DNA from: an uncultured Gemmatimonadales bacterium | GTDB taxonomy: Bacteria > Gemmatimonadota > Gemmatimonadetes > JACCXV01 > JAHWKZ01 | Direction of reading: 5' to 3' | NCBI GenBank assembly: GCA_947259315.1 | Contig: CAMYLR010000019.1 | Coordinates: 65,252-129,251 of the forward strand | Length of the DNA stretch: 64,000 nt | Part shown: positions 1 to 7,938 of the stretch, in pieces | How positions within the stretch are numbered: the first letter of the stretch is position 1 | Layout of the letters: each line of letters begins with the position of its first letter | Made by a program: the position numbers and the translations under genes | The notes under the pieces: model-generated | The model's input: the letters and a program-made list of their open reading frames with translations, nothing else | What the model was told of the DNA's origin: nothing | The model's database searches: none

Positions 1-479
1 GGGCCCAGATCGAACAGGCGTCCCGAACCGAGCGTCAGACCGCCCGATATGAACGAAACGATGCTGCCCTGGTAGATCAGAGTCACGGCAGCATCGCCAA
101 AGAAAAGTGGCGGCGGAAGATCGAGCGGATTCTCGGGGCCCATAGGTTGCTGGTCTCCGCCGCTGTTGTTGTTGTTTTGCTCGTTTTCGTCCTCAAAACC
201 TGGAAACACGAGCGCGGTCGCCACCCCATCCTCCCCCGAAACACCGATCACGTCCGGGCCACGATAGGGTCGCTCAGAATCCGGATCCGCCTCAACCACC
301 ATCCGAACTCCCGCCACCGGTACCTGGTTCGTGCGCGAAGCAAAGAACTGAGCACGGACGACAGCCTGATTGGAAGAGTTCTGGATCTCGTCCAAGTCAT
401 TCAGGTCACAGTTCGGAACCGCGATTGGCAAGACACCCAGTAACAGCGCGGTCAGCGAGTTCCTCATCCGATTCTGCAT
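1..479 (-). CDS. Secreted or lipoprotein-like protein after pilN, truncated by the window edge
   Basis: An open frame begins with ATG at 479, one base after the pilN stop, and runs off the window at base 1 (159 codons visible). The N-terminus looks like a signal peptide: a charged start, then a hydrophobic stretch to about residue 20, then P-N-C. The lipobox is imperfect because Asn precedes Cys. Residues about 50-90 (V-P-V-A-G-V-R, later G-V-S-G-E-D-G-V-A) read like a carboxypeptidase-regulatory or Ig-like repeat. An Asn-rich linker and a Pro-rich stretch follow. In pilMNOPQ operons pilO would come next, but nothing here looks like PilO. Its job is unknown; the coupling to pilN suggests a role in pilus assembly. 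Confidence 0.6.
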   Translation of the reverse strand, partial: MQNRMRNSLTALLLGVLPIAVPNCDLNDLDEIQNSSNQAVVRAQFFASRTNQVPVAGVRMVVEADPDSERPYRGPDVIGVSGEDGVATALVFPGFEDENEQNNNNSGGDQQPMGPENPLDLPPPLFFGDAAVTLIYQGSIVSFISGGLTLGSGRLFDLG

Positions 480-480
480 G

Positions 481-1113
481 TCAATCATCCTCCGGCTGCG
501 GCGGCGCGATCACCACCGGCTCGTAGTCCTCAAAGCTCGCTACGAGCGTGAACTCCTGGATCCGAAACGAGTCGCGATCAGCACGCGACACCCCAACCAA
601 ATCGACATCATCGAGCGTCGAAGAAGCTTCCAAACCGCGCATGTATTCGGTCACCGCCGCGGCCGCGAAGGTCGCGCCTTCGATGCGGATTTGATTGGGC
701 TGTAGCTCAGCCCGGTCGATCCGCTCCAGCCATGTGTACGGAGGCAATGACGCTGAAACCGTCTCCATCAACGCCGGCCAGTAATCCCGTCCGTGTACAA
801 CGCCTTCCAAGCGCTCAAGCCGCAACGCCAGCTGCCGCTGCGCGTCCTCCATTGCACGAACGTTCACGAACACTTCGTGCAGCCGTATCGAGTCTGACTG
901 AGCTTCCACGATCGCCGCTCGCGCTTGGGTCATCGCTCGCCGTTCTCCGGAGTACAGCAGCACCGCTGTCAGCAACAGCGCCACGCCGATTCCAACGGCG
1001 ACTAGCGAAGGTGATTGGGGTACCCAATCGAACCGCAACTCGGGAATGCTCGGTCGACCGCCGATGTGCGTCTTGGGGCCCTCGGGGGCGGGGACAAGAT
1101 TGATGCGTATCAT
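481..1113 (-). CDS. pilN: Type IV pilus inner-membrane assembly protein PilN
   Basis: 210 aa. It begins with the M-I-R-I-N-L-V-P motif typical of PilN, whose short cytoplasmic N-terminus docks in a groove on PilM. One transmembrane segment follows at about residues 37-55. The rest is a periplasmic region with a coiled-coil stretch (about 65-105) and a ferredoxin-like C-terminal part. PilN joins the PilM-PilN-PilO alignment complex that links the cytoplasmic motor to the secretin. It lies 5 bases after pilM and is almost certainly co-transcribed with it. The C-terminus is Pro- and acid-rich. Confidence 0.88.
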   Translation of the reverse strand: MIRINLVPAPEGPKTHIGGRPSIPELRFDWVPQSPSLVAVGIGVALLLTAVLLYSGERRAMTQARAAIVEAQSDSIRLHEVFVNVRAMEDAQRQLALRLERLEGVVHGRDYWPALMETVSASLPPYTWLERIDRAELQPNQIRIEGATFAAAAVTEYMRGLEASSTLDDVDLVGVSRADRDSFRIQEFTLVASFEDYEPVVIAPPQPEDD

Positions 1114-1118
1114 AAGCG

Positions 1119-2162
1119 CTACTCGGAATCGCCTCTCAGCCCGAGCCCGATCGGAACCGCCAGCGTGGCGCGGTCCCTGGGCTCGATTGCGCTAGCCATC
1201 ACGCTGGCGTCTTTCTCGAGGGTCCGGAATGGATCGAGATAGTCGACCGGCACCTGCAGGCTGTCGCTCAACGCGGAGCGCAGCCCGGGAATCCCAGCCC
1301 CCTCGCCGGACAGCACGACCTCGGTGAGGTCTTTGTCTTCCTCGCTGGTCGAAAGAAAACCGCGGGCGCGTTCAACTGGCACAACAACGGTCGCCATTGC
1401 AGCGTCCAGAGCCTGACGCGCGTCGGGACTTAGTTCGTGCCCTCCGCGCAGCAGATCCTCGGCCTCTTCAGACGTGATGCCCAGCGACGCCACGAGCGCC
1501 TCGATGAACTGCCGCTTGCCGTCACTGGTGTCACGTGTGAGGATCGGCCGACCGGCCTCGACGAGACTGATATTCGTGACCTCGTAGCCGACGTTTACCA
1601 GGCAATACACACCGCTGCCGGCGGTCTCGTAGTTGTGTTCGAACGCCGTCTGAACCGCGAACGCATCGATGTCGATCACGCCAGTACGAAAGCCGCTCTC
1701 CTCGAACAATCGGACCCGCGTTTCTACCAACTTCTTCTTGGCAGCCACGATCAACACCTCCATCTGGAGGCCGTCGCCGTCGGGATCGAGGATCTCGAAG
1801 TCGAGACTCACATTGTCCATATCGAACGGCACGTGTTGCTCGGCCTCCCACCGGATGACCTGACGAGCTTCTTGCTCCCGCATGCGGTCCATCTTGACGC
1901 GCTTCACGATGACATTACGGCCCGACACGGAGGTGACTGCCACACGCTCCTTGAGGCCAAGTCGCTCTCGGAGCGCCCTTAGCGACTGGACCACGAGGTG
2001 GTAGTCCATCACGTCACCAGCCACGATCGCTCCCGGCTCGAGCGGCTCACGCTCTAGCGTCAACACCCGGGCACGGGGGCCGTCGTTCTCGATAGCTGCC
2101 ACGGTGATCTGCCTCGAACCGAGGTCGATCGCCAAGCAGCCTCGCGATCGCCGAAGAATCAT
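1119..2162 (-). CDS. pilM: Type IV pilus assembly ATPase-like protein PilM
   Basis: 347 aa, the usual length for PilM. Actin/FtsA-like fold: the phosphate-1 motif A-I-D-L-G-S-R-Q-I is at residues 11-19, an S-G-R-N-V motif is near 104, and a C-terminal L-S-G-E-G-A-G-I-P-G nucleotide loop is near 285. PilM is cytoplasmic, binds the PilN N-terminus and couples the inner-membrane alignment complex to the PilB/PilT motors. It is first in its operon. A sigma-54-type promoter lies about 170 bases upstream. Confidence 0.93.
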   Translation of the reverse strand: MILRRSRGCLAIDLGSRQITVAAIENDGPRARVLTLEREPLEPGAIVAGDVMDYHLVVQSLRALRERLGLKERVAVTSVSGRNVIVKRVKMDRMREQEARQVIRWEAEQHVPFDMDNVSLDFEILDPDGDGLQMEVLIVAAKKKLVETRVRLFEESGFRTGVIDIDAFAVQTAFEHNYETAGSGVYCLVNVGYEVTNISLVEAGRPILTRDTSDGKRQFIEALVASLGITSEEAEDLLRGGHELSPDARQALDAAMATVVVPVERARGFLSTSEEDKDLTEVVLSGEGAGIPGLRSALSDSLQVPVDYLDPFRTLEKDASVMASAIEPRDRATLAVPIGLGLRGDSE

Positions 2163-2547
2163 CGAACCCTCTGGTCGGGGTACCCATGGGGCCTCCGACC
2201 TGGCCTAGAGTCTCGATAACGCCCGGAAAGCCCTTTTCGGGGCCTTGCGGTCGCACCACAAAAACAGTCAAATGCGTGGCCTCAGCCACGCTTCGCTAGC
2301 GGATAGGGCGGGTTTTCAGCGGTATTGCCATGCAACTCCGGTGCCAGCCCCGAAGGCTCGCTCGGGCGACCCGAGGCCATCTGGCGATACGCCATGCACA
2401 TACCAGGTTGTGGCGGATTGCCGTCGAACGGGCGATCGGGCCGCCAAACCAGATTGTGTGTCTCGATACAGCCCCAAACGGCGCTTTTCGTTGGCGTTTA
2501 TGGCGGAAAGCGGCGCGGTATTTGCGACCTCGATCGACGAGCCTGAA
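2163..2547. other. Divergent intergenic region between pilM and a lone prepilin gene
   Basis: 385 bases without a convincing gene. It contains the sigma-54-type promoter firing leftward into pilM (2332-2346), which leaves a leader of about 160 nt. A short inverted repeat (CTCGGG and CCCGAG separated by 3 bases) lies close to 2363-2378. I found no clear promoter for the rightward prepilin gene and no riboswitch signature I could defend. Confidence 0.5.
2332..2346 (-). promoter_or_regulatory. Sigma-54 (RpoN) promoter of pilM operon
   Basis: On the minus strand the sequence reads TGGCAC-CGGAG-TTGC, followed by AT: an exact match to the -24/-12 consensus with the required 10-base GG-to-GC spacing. 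Predicted transcription starts near 2320, about 160 nt before the pilM ATG. The sigma-54 activator PilR is encoded about 6 kb away, which supports a shared regulon. Confidence 0.75.
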
Positions 2548-3192
2548 ATGAAGCCTGATCGACGACCCCGCAGAGTGCACGCGAACCCACCTGGATCGAA
2601 CAGCCGGCGGGTGGGTCGTCGTGGCGTGACGCTCGCCGAAGCGGTCGTCGTCATCACCTTGATCGGCTTGCTCGCGGGTTTCTCGATTCCGCGCTTCCTC
2701 GAGCCCACGCCGGCCTCTATCGTCACCGAAGAAGCGGACCTGCTCGCGTGGACCGTGCGTCTGGCACGTTACCGAGCGATCACGCTCGGCCAACGGATAT
2801 ACGTCGAGTTCGAGCCCAACGGCACGAGGAACAGTTACACCGCATACATCTCGACCACCGACCCACCGCTACCCACGGCAGGCGGAGTGGCCAAGACGCG
2901 GATCCCGTTCCCTGACATCGTTGGCGGCATGTCCGGGCGCGCGTTGCCCGATCGACTGACGTTCGAGTCGCCGGAACACGGGATCACGCCACCAGCGGCA
3001 ACAGGAATAGACCTGCTCGACAAAGGAGTGGGCTTCGATTCTCGTGGTCGGGCGTTCTGGCTCGGCGCGAGCGATGTCGGTCTCGGATTCGTCGTCGTTC
3101 GCCATCAAATGAGCAACGACGTTCGGGCGGTCACCGTGGCTCGGCAGGGCGAGGTGCGTGTGTGGAGATTAAACCAGTACGGCTGGCAGTAG
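2548..3192 (+). CDS. Lone type IV prepilin, FimT/GspH-like
   Basis: 214 aa from ATG 2548. A leader ending R-R-G is followed by V-T-L-A-E, a prepilin-peptidase site with the conserved Glu at mature position 5, then about 20 hydrophobic residues. The rest looks like a GspH/FimT minor pseudopilin (conserved L-A-R-Y-R-A-I-T-L-G helix, then beta-rich). The leader is long (26 residues). A GTG at 2611 would give a 5-residue leader but lacks a good ribosome site, as does 2548. It is encoded opposite to all other minor pilins here and converges on a PilX-like gene with only 12 bases between stops. Confidence 0.78.
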   Translation: MKPDRRPRRVHANPPGSNSRRVGRRGVTLAEAVVVITLIGLLAGFSIPRFLEPTPASIVTEEADLLAWTVRLARYRAITLGQRIYVEFEPNGTRNSYTAYISTTDPPLPTAGGVAKTRIPFPDIVGGMSGRALPDRLTFESPEHGITPPAATGIDLLDKGVGFDSRGRAFWLGASDVGLGFVVVRHQMSNDVRAVTVARQGEVRVWRLNQYGWQ

Positions 3193-3204
3193 TTCGATAG
3201 CGCG

Positions 3205-4395
3205 CTAACGCGCTGACCACGACAATCGACGCGGTCCTCCCAACCCTCCCGTCGAGGTCTGAATCGCGGTACACGAGTATTGAATAAGCGTTTTGCCGGT
3301 AGCCACGTTGCGGCCGTCGTCGACCCGTCGCAGCATGACCACCGAACCGAAGATCTTGGTCTTGCCGGTCAACTTATCGATCCGATCGGCGATCACGATA
3401 CCATTGAAAGTGCCCTTGTTGATATTCCCGAGCGTGGCCGGTGCGTACTGGGGATCGGCGGCCTTGACCGGGTCGTAGAGAGGATGACTCGGATCGTGCT
3501 CGCGCGGATCGTAGAGCGGGTTGTGGACGATGAGCACGCCCGACCCGTCGATATCGCCCGAGCCAGCTCCATTGGAACCGAAGTCATCGGTGACGTAGGT
3601 GACACCGGACAGTGTATCGGGAGGATCGGCGTCAAACTCCTGCCCGGTCTGCTGGTAGCCATCCAACGCTCCAGGGTCGAGCCCCAGGACCTCCTCAGGC
3701 GTGTTGAACGCGGTCGCCGGGTCGTGTCCGACATACGGCGGAACGCTATCCGCGTAGGCCTCGTCGCCCTCGAACTCGACCGAGCCACCGCTATCGACAT
3801 CGTGGTCCGGATCGGTCAGGACGACGGCCGGCTTGTCGCCGCCGCAGGAGTCATCGTCCGACGCATCGACTCCGGAGATCGTGACGTTGCCCCGAACCTT
3901 CATCCCCGAGCTGGACGTGAACGGCGCGGCGGCTTGAAACGTCCCACCCCCCACGCTCACCCGCAGCTCCTCAGAGGATTGGTAAGGTCCCCGGGTCGCC
4001 AACGAGCTCAATATCCAGACCGGCTGCCCATCATCGTCGGTGTTGTATCCCACCGCAGAGCTCCACGACACCGGCAGCTGGCCAGCCCCGAAATCGAATG
4101 AATCGCGGGTGATCTCGACGCCGTAGTCGTAGCCACCGATCGAACCTACTACCGGCCATCCATCCTCTGGTCCACTTACGCCGAAGTGTGCTACGGCGTG
4201 CTCGAGTCCGCCATTGGCTGCGGCGCTGGCGCGGTTCGAGAGGTTGTAGAGCGCGGCGACCCGTACCTCGGTCGACGTCAGGATCGCGGCCGCGCTTCCG
4301 ACCAAGGACAGCGCGACTAGCAGTGCGAGTACGGCTGGCAGCGCGAATCCCGCGTGGCCGAGTCTGCTCGCCGTCTGAGGCCGCCTGTGTGTCAT
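3205..4395 (-). CDS. PilX-like minor pilus assembly protein, cluster 1
   Basis: 396 aa. The N-terminal leader ends H-A-G, then F-A-L-P-A-V and a hydrophobic helix (mature residues 1-22). Glu5 is missing, as is usual in PilX/GspK-type tip proteins. The long C-terminal part is Asp/Gly-rich and resembles PilX proteins with a beta-helical tail. The ATG overlaps the stop of the PilW-like gene (ATGA), and this is the last gene of the cluster. PilX-type proteins prime pilus assembly at the tip together with the FimT, PilV and PilW types. Confidence 0.75.
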   Translation of the reverse strand: MTHRRPQTASRLGHAGFALPAVLALLVALSLVGSAAAILTSTEVRVAALYNLSNRASAAANGGLEHAVAHFGVSGPEDGWPVVGSIGGYDYGVEITRDSFDFGAGQLPVSWSSAVGYNTDDDGQPVWILSSLATRGPYQSSEELRVSVGGGTFQAAAPFTSSSGMKVRGNVTISGVDASDDDSCGGDKPAVVLTDPDHDVDSGGSVEFEGDEAYADSVPPYVGHDPATAFNTPEEVLGLDPGALDGYQQTGQEFDADPPDTLSGVTYVTDDFGSNGAGSGDIDGSGVLIVHNPLYDPREHDPSHPLYDPVKAADPQYAPATLGNINKGTFNGIVIADRIDKLTGKTKIFGSVVMLRRVDDGRNVATGKTLIQYSCTAIQTSTGGLGGPRRLSWSAR

Positions 4396-4955
4396 TCGTA
4401 GATAGCGTTCCGGACCGCAACCTGGGTCCGCAGCGCCCCTGGCATTGTGCCTTCGGGCATGAGATAGGTCATCGACACCGCAACCAACTCGATGCTCTCC
4501 ACCGTTTGAGCTGTCGTTCCGTCGGAATCTGCGAAATACCCGAACGACAGGTCGGCCACGCCGTCCATCACCTCGATGTCCACCGCTTGCTCACGCCGAA
4601 TCAGCGCCCCCGGATCGGCTTGGAAGAAGTACAAAACGTCCTCGGCTTCATCGTTGAGGTCACCATCGGCATTCAGGTCAGCCGTCCATCCAAAGCTGTC
4701 GGCCGTCCAGTGCGTGATCGTCGCGCCCGTGATCCCACGCGGGTCGTAGCCGGCGTTTCTGGCCTCCCGAATCAGCATGTCGAATCCAGCGCGGGCGTTC
4801 TGTTCCGAGCGTACACCGTCGTTCTGGGCGACGTAAGCCTGGTGCTGGGCGACAAACTGGTTGAGTGCCGCGAGACCCAGAATTGCGATTATGACTAACG
4901 CGACCAGGAGCTCGATTAGAGTGAAGCCGGCGTTGGACCCGAGATTCGTCCTCAA
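4392..4955 (-). CDS. PilW-like prepilin, cluster 1
   Basis: 187 aa from a TTG start at 4955 that overlaps the PilV-like stop (TTGA), with GAGGAG 6 bases upstream. Leader of 9 residues ending N-A-G, then F-T-L-I-E-L with Glu5 and a classic pilin helix. Downstream, A-R-N-A-G-Y-D-P-R-G is the typical PilW/ComGF-type motif. The end overlaps the PilX-like ATG. The reading frame stays open further upstream, but the longer version would run antisense-like through pilV and lacks pilin character, so the TTG start is preferred. Confidence 0.82.
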   Translation of the reverse strand: MRTNLGSNAGFTLIELLVALVIIAILGLAALNQFVAQHQAYVAQNDGVRSEQNARAGFDMLIREARNAGYDPRGITGATITHWTADSFGWTADLNADGDLNDEAEDVLYFFQADPGALIRREQAVDIEVMDGVADLSFGYFADSDGTTAQTVESIELVAVSMTYLMPEGTMPGALRTQVAVRNAIYE

Positions 4956-5341
4956 TCGCGACTCCTCATAGTGGCTGTCTGCACGGTGAACGTCTCGTCC
5001 CGCTCGCTCCACTCCGCCGCGATCTCGATCGTCGCCACGTTCTCCACCGGAACGTCGTTGGCCACCGTCCACGTTCGCGTGAAAATGACATCGCCAACCG
5101 AGGTTTGATCTGCCCCGCCCTCGATGGAGGCAAACGGCGTCGATTGGAACTCCTCGACTTTTTCGTACAGCAGTTGGTCGGCACGTGTGCGATTGCTCGC
5201 GCTGCGGTTGGCGTGGATCACCGTCAGCAGCAGACCGGAGACCCCGAGAATCCCAATCACGAAGATCACCAGCGCCACGGCGAACTCGACGATCGTGAAG
5301 CCGTCGTTCGAGCGTGCTCGTCCGAGCCTTGGCGTTCTCAC
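4952..5341 (-). CDS. PilV-like prepilin, cluster 1
   Basis: 129 aa from GTG 5341, which overlaps the upstream stop (GTGA); GGGAGGGG lies about 9 bases upstream. An in-frame ATG at 5359 would add six residues. Leader ends N-D-G, then F-T-I-V-E-F with Glu5 and a hydrophobic helix ending I-G-I-L-G-V-S-G-L, the usual PilV/GspI signature. The C-terminal domain is small and beta-rich. It is a minor pilin of the pilus-initiating complex. Confidence 0.8.
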   Translation of the reverse strand: MRTPRLGRARSNDGFTIVEFAVALVIFVIGILGVSGLLLTVIHANRSASNRTRADQLLYEKVEEFQSTPFASIEGGADQTSVGDVIFTRTWTVANDVPVENVATIEIAAEWSERDETFTVQTATMRSRD

Positions 5342-5823
5342 GGGGTGGGCCCCTCCCACCGGACGAGACCGCTCGCGAGGATGCTGACGCGTTGATAAGC
5401 CCGCCCGTCATCCAGCGCGATCGCCGTCGGGCCTTCGACCCGACCGTGGGGCTTGAACACGATCTCACCGCTATCACCGCCCCCGATCGTCATCGCGACC
5501 CGATCGGGCAAGCTGACCGTTCGAAACGCGGTCCAACCCGCGCCGTTGTCGTACTGAACTTGATAAGTGTTTCCAGCCGAAACCGAGAACCGGTAATCGC
5601 GTTGTTCAGCGGTGGCCCGGCTGCGCGCTTCGACCAAGGCGGAGTGCGCGCGGCGAGCCTCCCGGACTACGTCATACGGTGAGGAGGAGGGGGCCAGGCT
5701 GGGGATCGCGACGGCCGCGAGGATCCCGATCAGAGCCACGATCGTGAGCGTTTCGACCAGCGTTATACCGGTTTCGCGCTTCACGACTTGGCCTTGGAGT
5801 GTCTTCCCACCTGAAAGATGCAT
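5338..5823 (-). CDS. FimT/GspH-like prepilin, cluster 1
   Basis: 161 aa. Leader ends E-T-G, followed by I-T-L-V-E-T with Glu5, then A-L-I-G-I-L-A-A-V-A-I-P. The helix A-R-R-A-H-S-A-L-V-E-A-R and a C-terminal beta domain fit the GspH/FimT family (minor pilins, some of which bind DNA during uptake). First gene of the fimT-pilV-pilW-pilX cluster, preceded by a possible sigma-54 element (5875-5890). The shorter leader from V-V-K-R is possible if translation begins at an internal GTG. Confidence 0.8.
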   Translation of the reverse strand: MHLSGGKTLQGQVVKRETGITLVETLTIVALIGILAAVAIPSLAPSSSPYDVVREARRAHSALVEARSRATAEQRDYRFSVSAGNTYQVQYDNGAGWTAFRTVSLPDRVAMTIGGGDSGEIVFKPHGRVEGPTAIALDDGRAYQRVSILASGLVRWEGPTP

Positions 5824-5874
5824 CGATCCCGAGCCTAGGTTGACGACTTAAATGCGATCCCGCGCTATGGAAGA

Positions 5875-5890
5875 TGCAAACTCCGTTCCG
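5875..5890 (-). promoter_or_regulatory. Possible sigma-54 promoter of minor-pilin cluster 1
   Basis: The minus strand reads CGGAAC-GGAGT-TTGCAT. The GG and GC are 10 bases apart and the -12 box is perfect, but the -24 box differs from TGGCAC at two positions. A start near 5863 would give a 40-nt leader to the FimT-like ATG. It is weaker than the pilA and pilM sites and is listed because of its position. Confidence 0.4.
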
Positions 5891-5960
5891 ATGCTCGCTC
5901 ATGGGCTCCAAATCTGTTCAATTGAAGGAGTTACGACCCGTGGTGGGGGTGTTTGGACGG

Positions 5961-6356
5961 TCACCGGACCTCCTGCCAAGCCGAAATCCGCAAGCTTCCC
6001 CCAGCATCGGACGAGATCCACGCCTCGACCCGCCGCTCGGCTGACCCCTGGACACCGGTCGCCACCACCCTGAAACCACCCGCAGCGGGTTCCCATCGTG
6101 CCTGGTACGTCGCCGACCCGATGGTGCCGCGGATGCTGTCGGGCGTCGTGGCACGGGCGGGTTGTCGTGCCACCGCTGCCAACGCTTCGGCAAGCCCAGC
6201 CTCGGCACCACCGAGGGCGGCGGCGAAATCTCGGTGATGAATGGCAAGCTTGAGATCTAGCACGGCGGTTACAAAGGCCGCCGTAGATAGGGCACCAAGG
6301 ATAATCAGTGCCCATAACACCACGGGCAATGCGGTGCCGGCTCGTCGAGGGTTCAC
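5961..6356 (-). CDS. PilX/GspK-like prepilin, cluster 2
   Basis: 131 aa from a GTG at 6356 that overlaps the PilW-like stop (GTGA); an ATG at 6389 would add 11 residues. Leader N-P-R-R-A-G, then T-A-L-P-V-V-L and a hydrophobic helix. Glu5 is absent, as in GspK/PilX tip components. It is much shorter than its cluster 1 counterpart (396 aa), with the Asp/Gly-rich C-terminal domain missing. Last gene of cluster 2, 137 bases before cluster 1. Confidence 0.72.
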   Translation of the reverse strand: MNPRRAGTALPVVLWALIILGALSTAAFVTAVLDLKLAIHHRDFAAALGGAEAGLAEALAAVARQPARATTPDSIRGTIGSATYQARWEPAAGGFRVVATGVQGSAERRVEAWISSDAGGSLRISAWQEVR

Positions 6357-6931
6357 GGCGCTGGGCTGTTCCGACGCGCCACGCGCCACCCGACGACCAC
6401 ATCTGGATCGTGCCGCGGCGAAGCCAGCCGCGCACGTACCTCGAAGAGTCGAATCGCAGCTGGATCGGGCACCGCGCCAAGCTCGGCACCCAGACCATCG
6501 AAGTACCGGAAGCTGGCCGAATCAGGCCATGCGGCGGGCAACCGAGGGCCTCCGTTGACGCCCCGTTTCCACGTTCCCGGCCCGACCGCATACGCGATCC
6601 GCTCACTGGGGTTGCCAGCGGTTGGTATGACCGCACCGCTGGCGTTCCAGTCACCGGAAAACTCCAGCGTCTCGGCCCGTGCGCGGCTGATCCCGGCGCC
6701 CGCCATCGACGTCGGGTCGTAACCCGCTCCGCGCAGTTCCACCGTCAAGAGCGTCGCCGCGGATCGCGTCTCCTGCCAAGCACGTTGGGATTCGAGCAAA
6801 TCGGCGACGATCCGGTTACCGGTCCAACAAAGCGAGATCGCCGCTCCGGTCACAAACAAACCCACGGTCGCCGCCACCAACAGCTCGATCTCGGTAAGAC
6901 CCGCCCGCTTGAGGCGCGGCAGCATCAACAT
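6353..6931 (-). CDS. PilW-like prepilin, cluster 2
   Basis: 192 aa. Leader ends K-R-A-G, then L-T-E-I-E-L with Glu5 and a hydrophobic helix. The motif E-L-R-G-A-G-Y-D-P-T-S matches the PilW family and the equivalent position of cluster 1. ATG 6931 overlaps the end of the PilV-like gene by 7 bases; a second in-frame ATG sits at 6925. Confidence 0.78.
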   Translation of the reverse strand: MLMLPRLKRAGLTEIELLVAATVGLFVTGAAISLCWTGNRIVADLLESQRAWQETRSAATLLTVELRGAGYDPTSMAGAGISRARAETLEFSGDWNASGAVIPTAGNPSERIAYAVGPGTWKRGVNGGPRLPAAWPDSASFRYFDGLGAELGAVPDPAAIRLFEVRARLASPRHDPDVVVGWRVARRNSPAP

Positions 6932-7299
6932 CCTGCCACCGACTCACGAAAACGGCGGGTTACGAGATTCGCGGTCGCCGGTGCTCTAGCCCCGGCCACG
7001 ACTCGCACGCGAGCCTCGCTCAAACAGGGTGCCAACACCACCACACTCCACTCTACGGTGCCGGTCACCGATCCCCACGCCACCGGTGCGGCGCCAAATC
7101 CCTCTCCGGCTGACCACGGAGCGGCGCGCCAAGCTTCGATCCACGACTCCGCTGCGCTCAGCGCGAGCGCCGATTTGAGCGCGCGTTCGCGGGCCCCGTA
7201 CGCGTGAGTCGTGCTGCCGGCGAGTGCCAACCCGCCAACCGTGAGCAACACCAGCGCCACCGCCACTTCGACAAGCGTCCACCCGCCCGAACCACTCAT
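6925..7299 (-). CDS. PilV-like prepilin, cluster 2
   Basis: 124 aa from ATG 7299, which overlaps the upstream stop (ATGA). Leader M-S-G-S-G-G, then W-T-L-V-E-V with Glu5. Trp at mature position 1 is unusual, because Phe or Met is normal. Helix ends L-T-V-G-G-L-A-L-A-G, as in PilV/GspI proteins. It contains one Cys in the middle and one at the C-terminus, which may pair in the periplasm. Confidence 0.75.
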   Translation of the reverse strand: MSGSGGWTLVEVAVALVLLTVGGLALAGSTTHAYGARERALKSALALSAAESWIEAWRAAPWSAGEGFGAAPVAWGSVTGTVEWSVVVLAPCLSEARVRVVAGARAPATANLVTRRFRESVAGC

Positions 7300-7739
7300 C
7301 GATCCTCGATCGCACCAGAGGGCAGCACGCGAAGCCCGTACCAGCGTCCATCCGGGTCGCGTCGCACACCGATCCATGTGGTGCTGTACAGATTGCTCGT
7401 GCCGCGCGGACTGAAGAGGATCTCTTGTCGATGTGCGGTCGTCTTCAACGCCAACCCCGTTCGTAGCTCGCGACGCCGCAAAACCCGTCGATCGACATCC
7501 TCGACCTGGTACGCTGAAACGACCGTGTCGAGCACGACCCTTACCGTCGCCCCATCTAGGATGGCGTGCTGACGCGCTCCGGTGACGTCGCTGCGAAACG
7601 TGTTGGCCGCGACATACGCTCCCAGCCGGCGCTCGACGCGAAACACGGCTGGTATAGCGAGCGAAAGCAATATCGCCGCGACGATCGAAGCCGCGACGAA
7701 CTCGAGAACGGTGACGCCAAGCCGGCTGCGAGTGACCAT
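7296..7739 (-). CDS. FimT/GspH-like prepilin, cluster 2
   Basis: 147 aa from ATG 7739, giving a compact 8-residue leader (ends R-L-G) before V-T-V-L-E-F with Glu5. A GTG at 7805 would extend it by 22 residues, but neither start has a strong ribosome site. The helix and the motif R-S-D-V-T-G-A-R-Q-H-A fit GspH/FimT. Opens the second fimT-pilV-pilW-pilX cluster. Insulated from pilA upstream by an intrinsic terminator, so it needs its own promoter, which I could not identify. Confidence 0.75.
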   Translation of the reverse strand: MVTRSRLGVTVLEFVAASIVAAILLSLAIPAVFRVERRLGAYVAANTFRSDVTGARQHAILDGATVRVVLDTVVSAYQVEDVDRRVLRRRELRTGLALKTTAHRQEILFSPRGTSNLYSTTWIGVRRDPDGRWYGLRVLPSGAIEDR

Positions 7740-7865
7740 CGACAGGGCGCCTACGCAAAACGAGGACCGGTGCCTATTCCCTGCGGGGTGGAGGGTCTGG
7801 GACACGAGAGAATTGGGCCGGAGTGTCGACAGCCCGACGTTTCAACGCGGGATCGCCCCAGACAG

Positions 7866-7906
7866 CCAAAAAACAAAAACGACGCAAGAGCCCAAGCTCT
7901 CGCGCC
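7866..7906 (-). terminator. Intrinsic terminator of pilA
   Basis: On the minus strand, GCGCGAGAGC-TTGG-GCTCTTGCGT forms a long stem, followed by a T-rich run (TCGTTTTTGTTTTTT). It starts about 30 bases after the pilA stop and makes pilA a single-gene transcript. Confidence 0.88.
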
Positions 7907-7938
7907 GCTTCCGTGGCCCGAAACTGACTGTTAGACGA

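Noticed and set aside
2290-2547. Possible riboswitch upstream of the lone prepilin
   Set aside because: GC-rich hairpins occur but no conserved core of any class I know could be matched; the only clear element is the leftward sigma-54 promoter.
4392-5477. 361-residue reading of the PilW-like gene
   Set aside because: The extra N-terminal part runs through the pilV gene in another frame, lacks pilin features, and the coupled TTG start with GAGGAG explains the gene better.
6925-7758. 277-residue reading upstream of the PilV-like gene of cluster 2
   Set aside because: The added part is Arg-rich shadow of the FimT-like gene; the ATGA-coupled start gives a normal prepilin leader.
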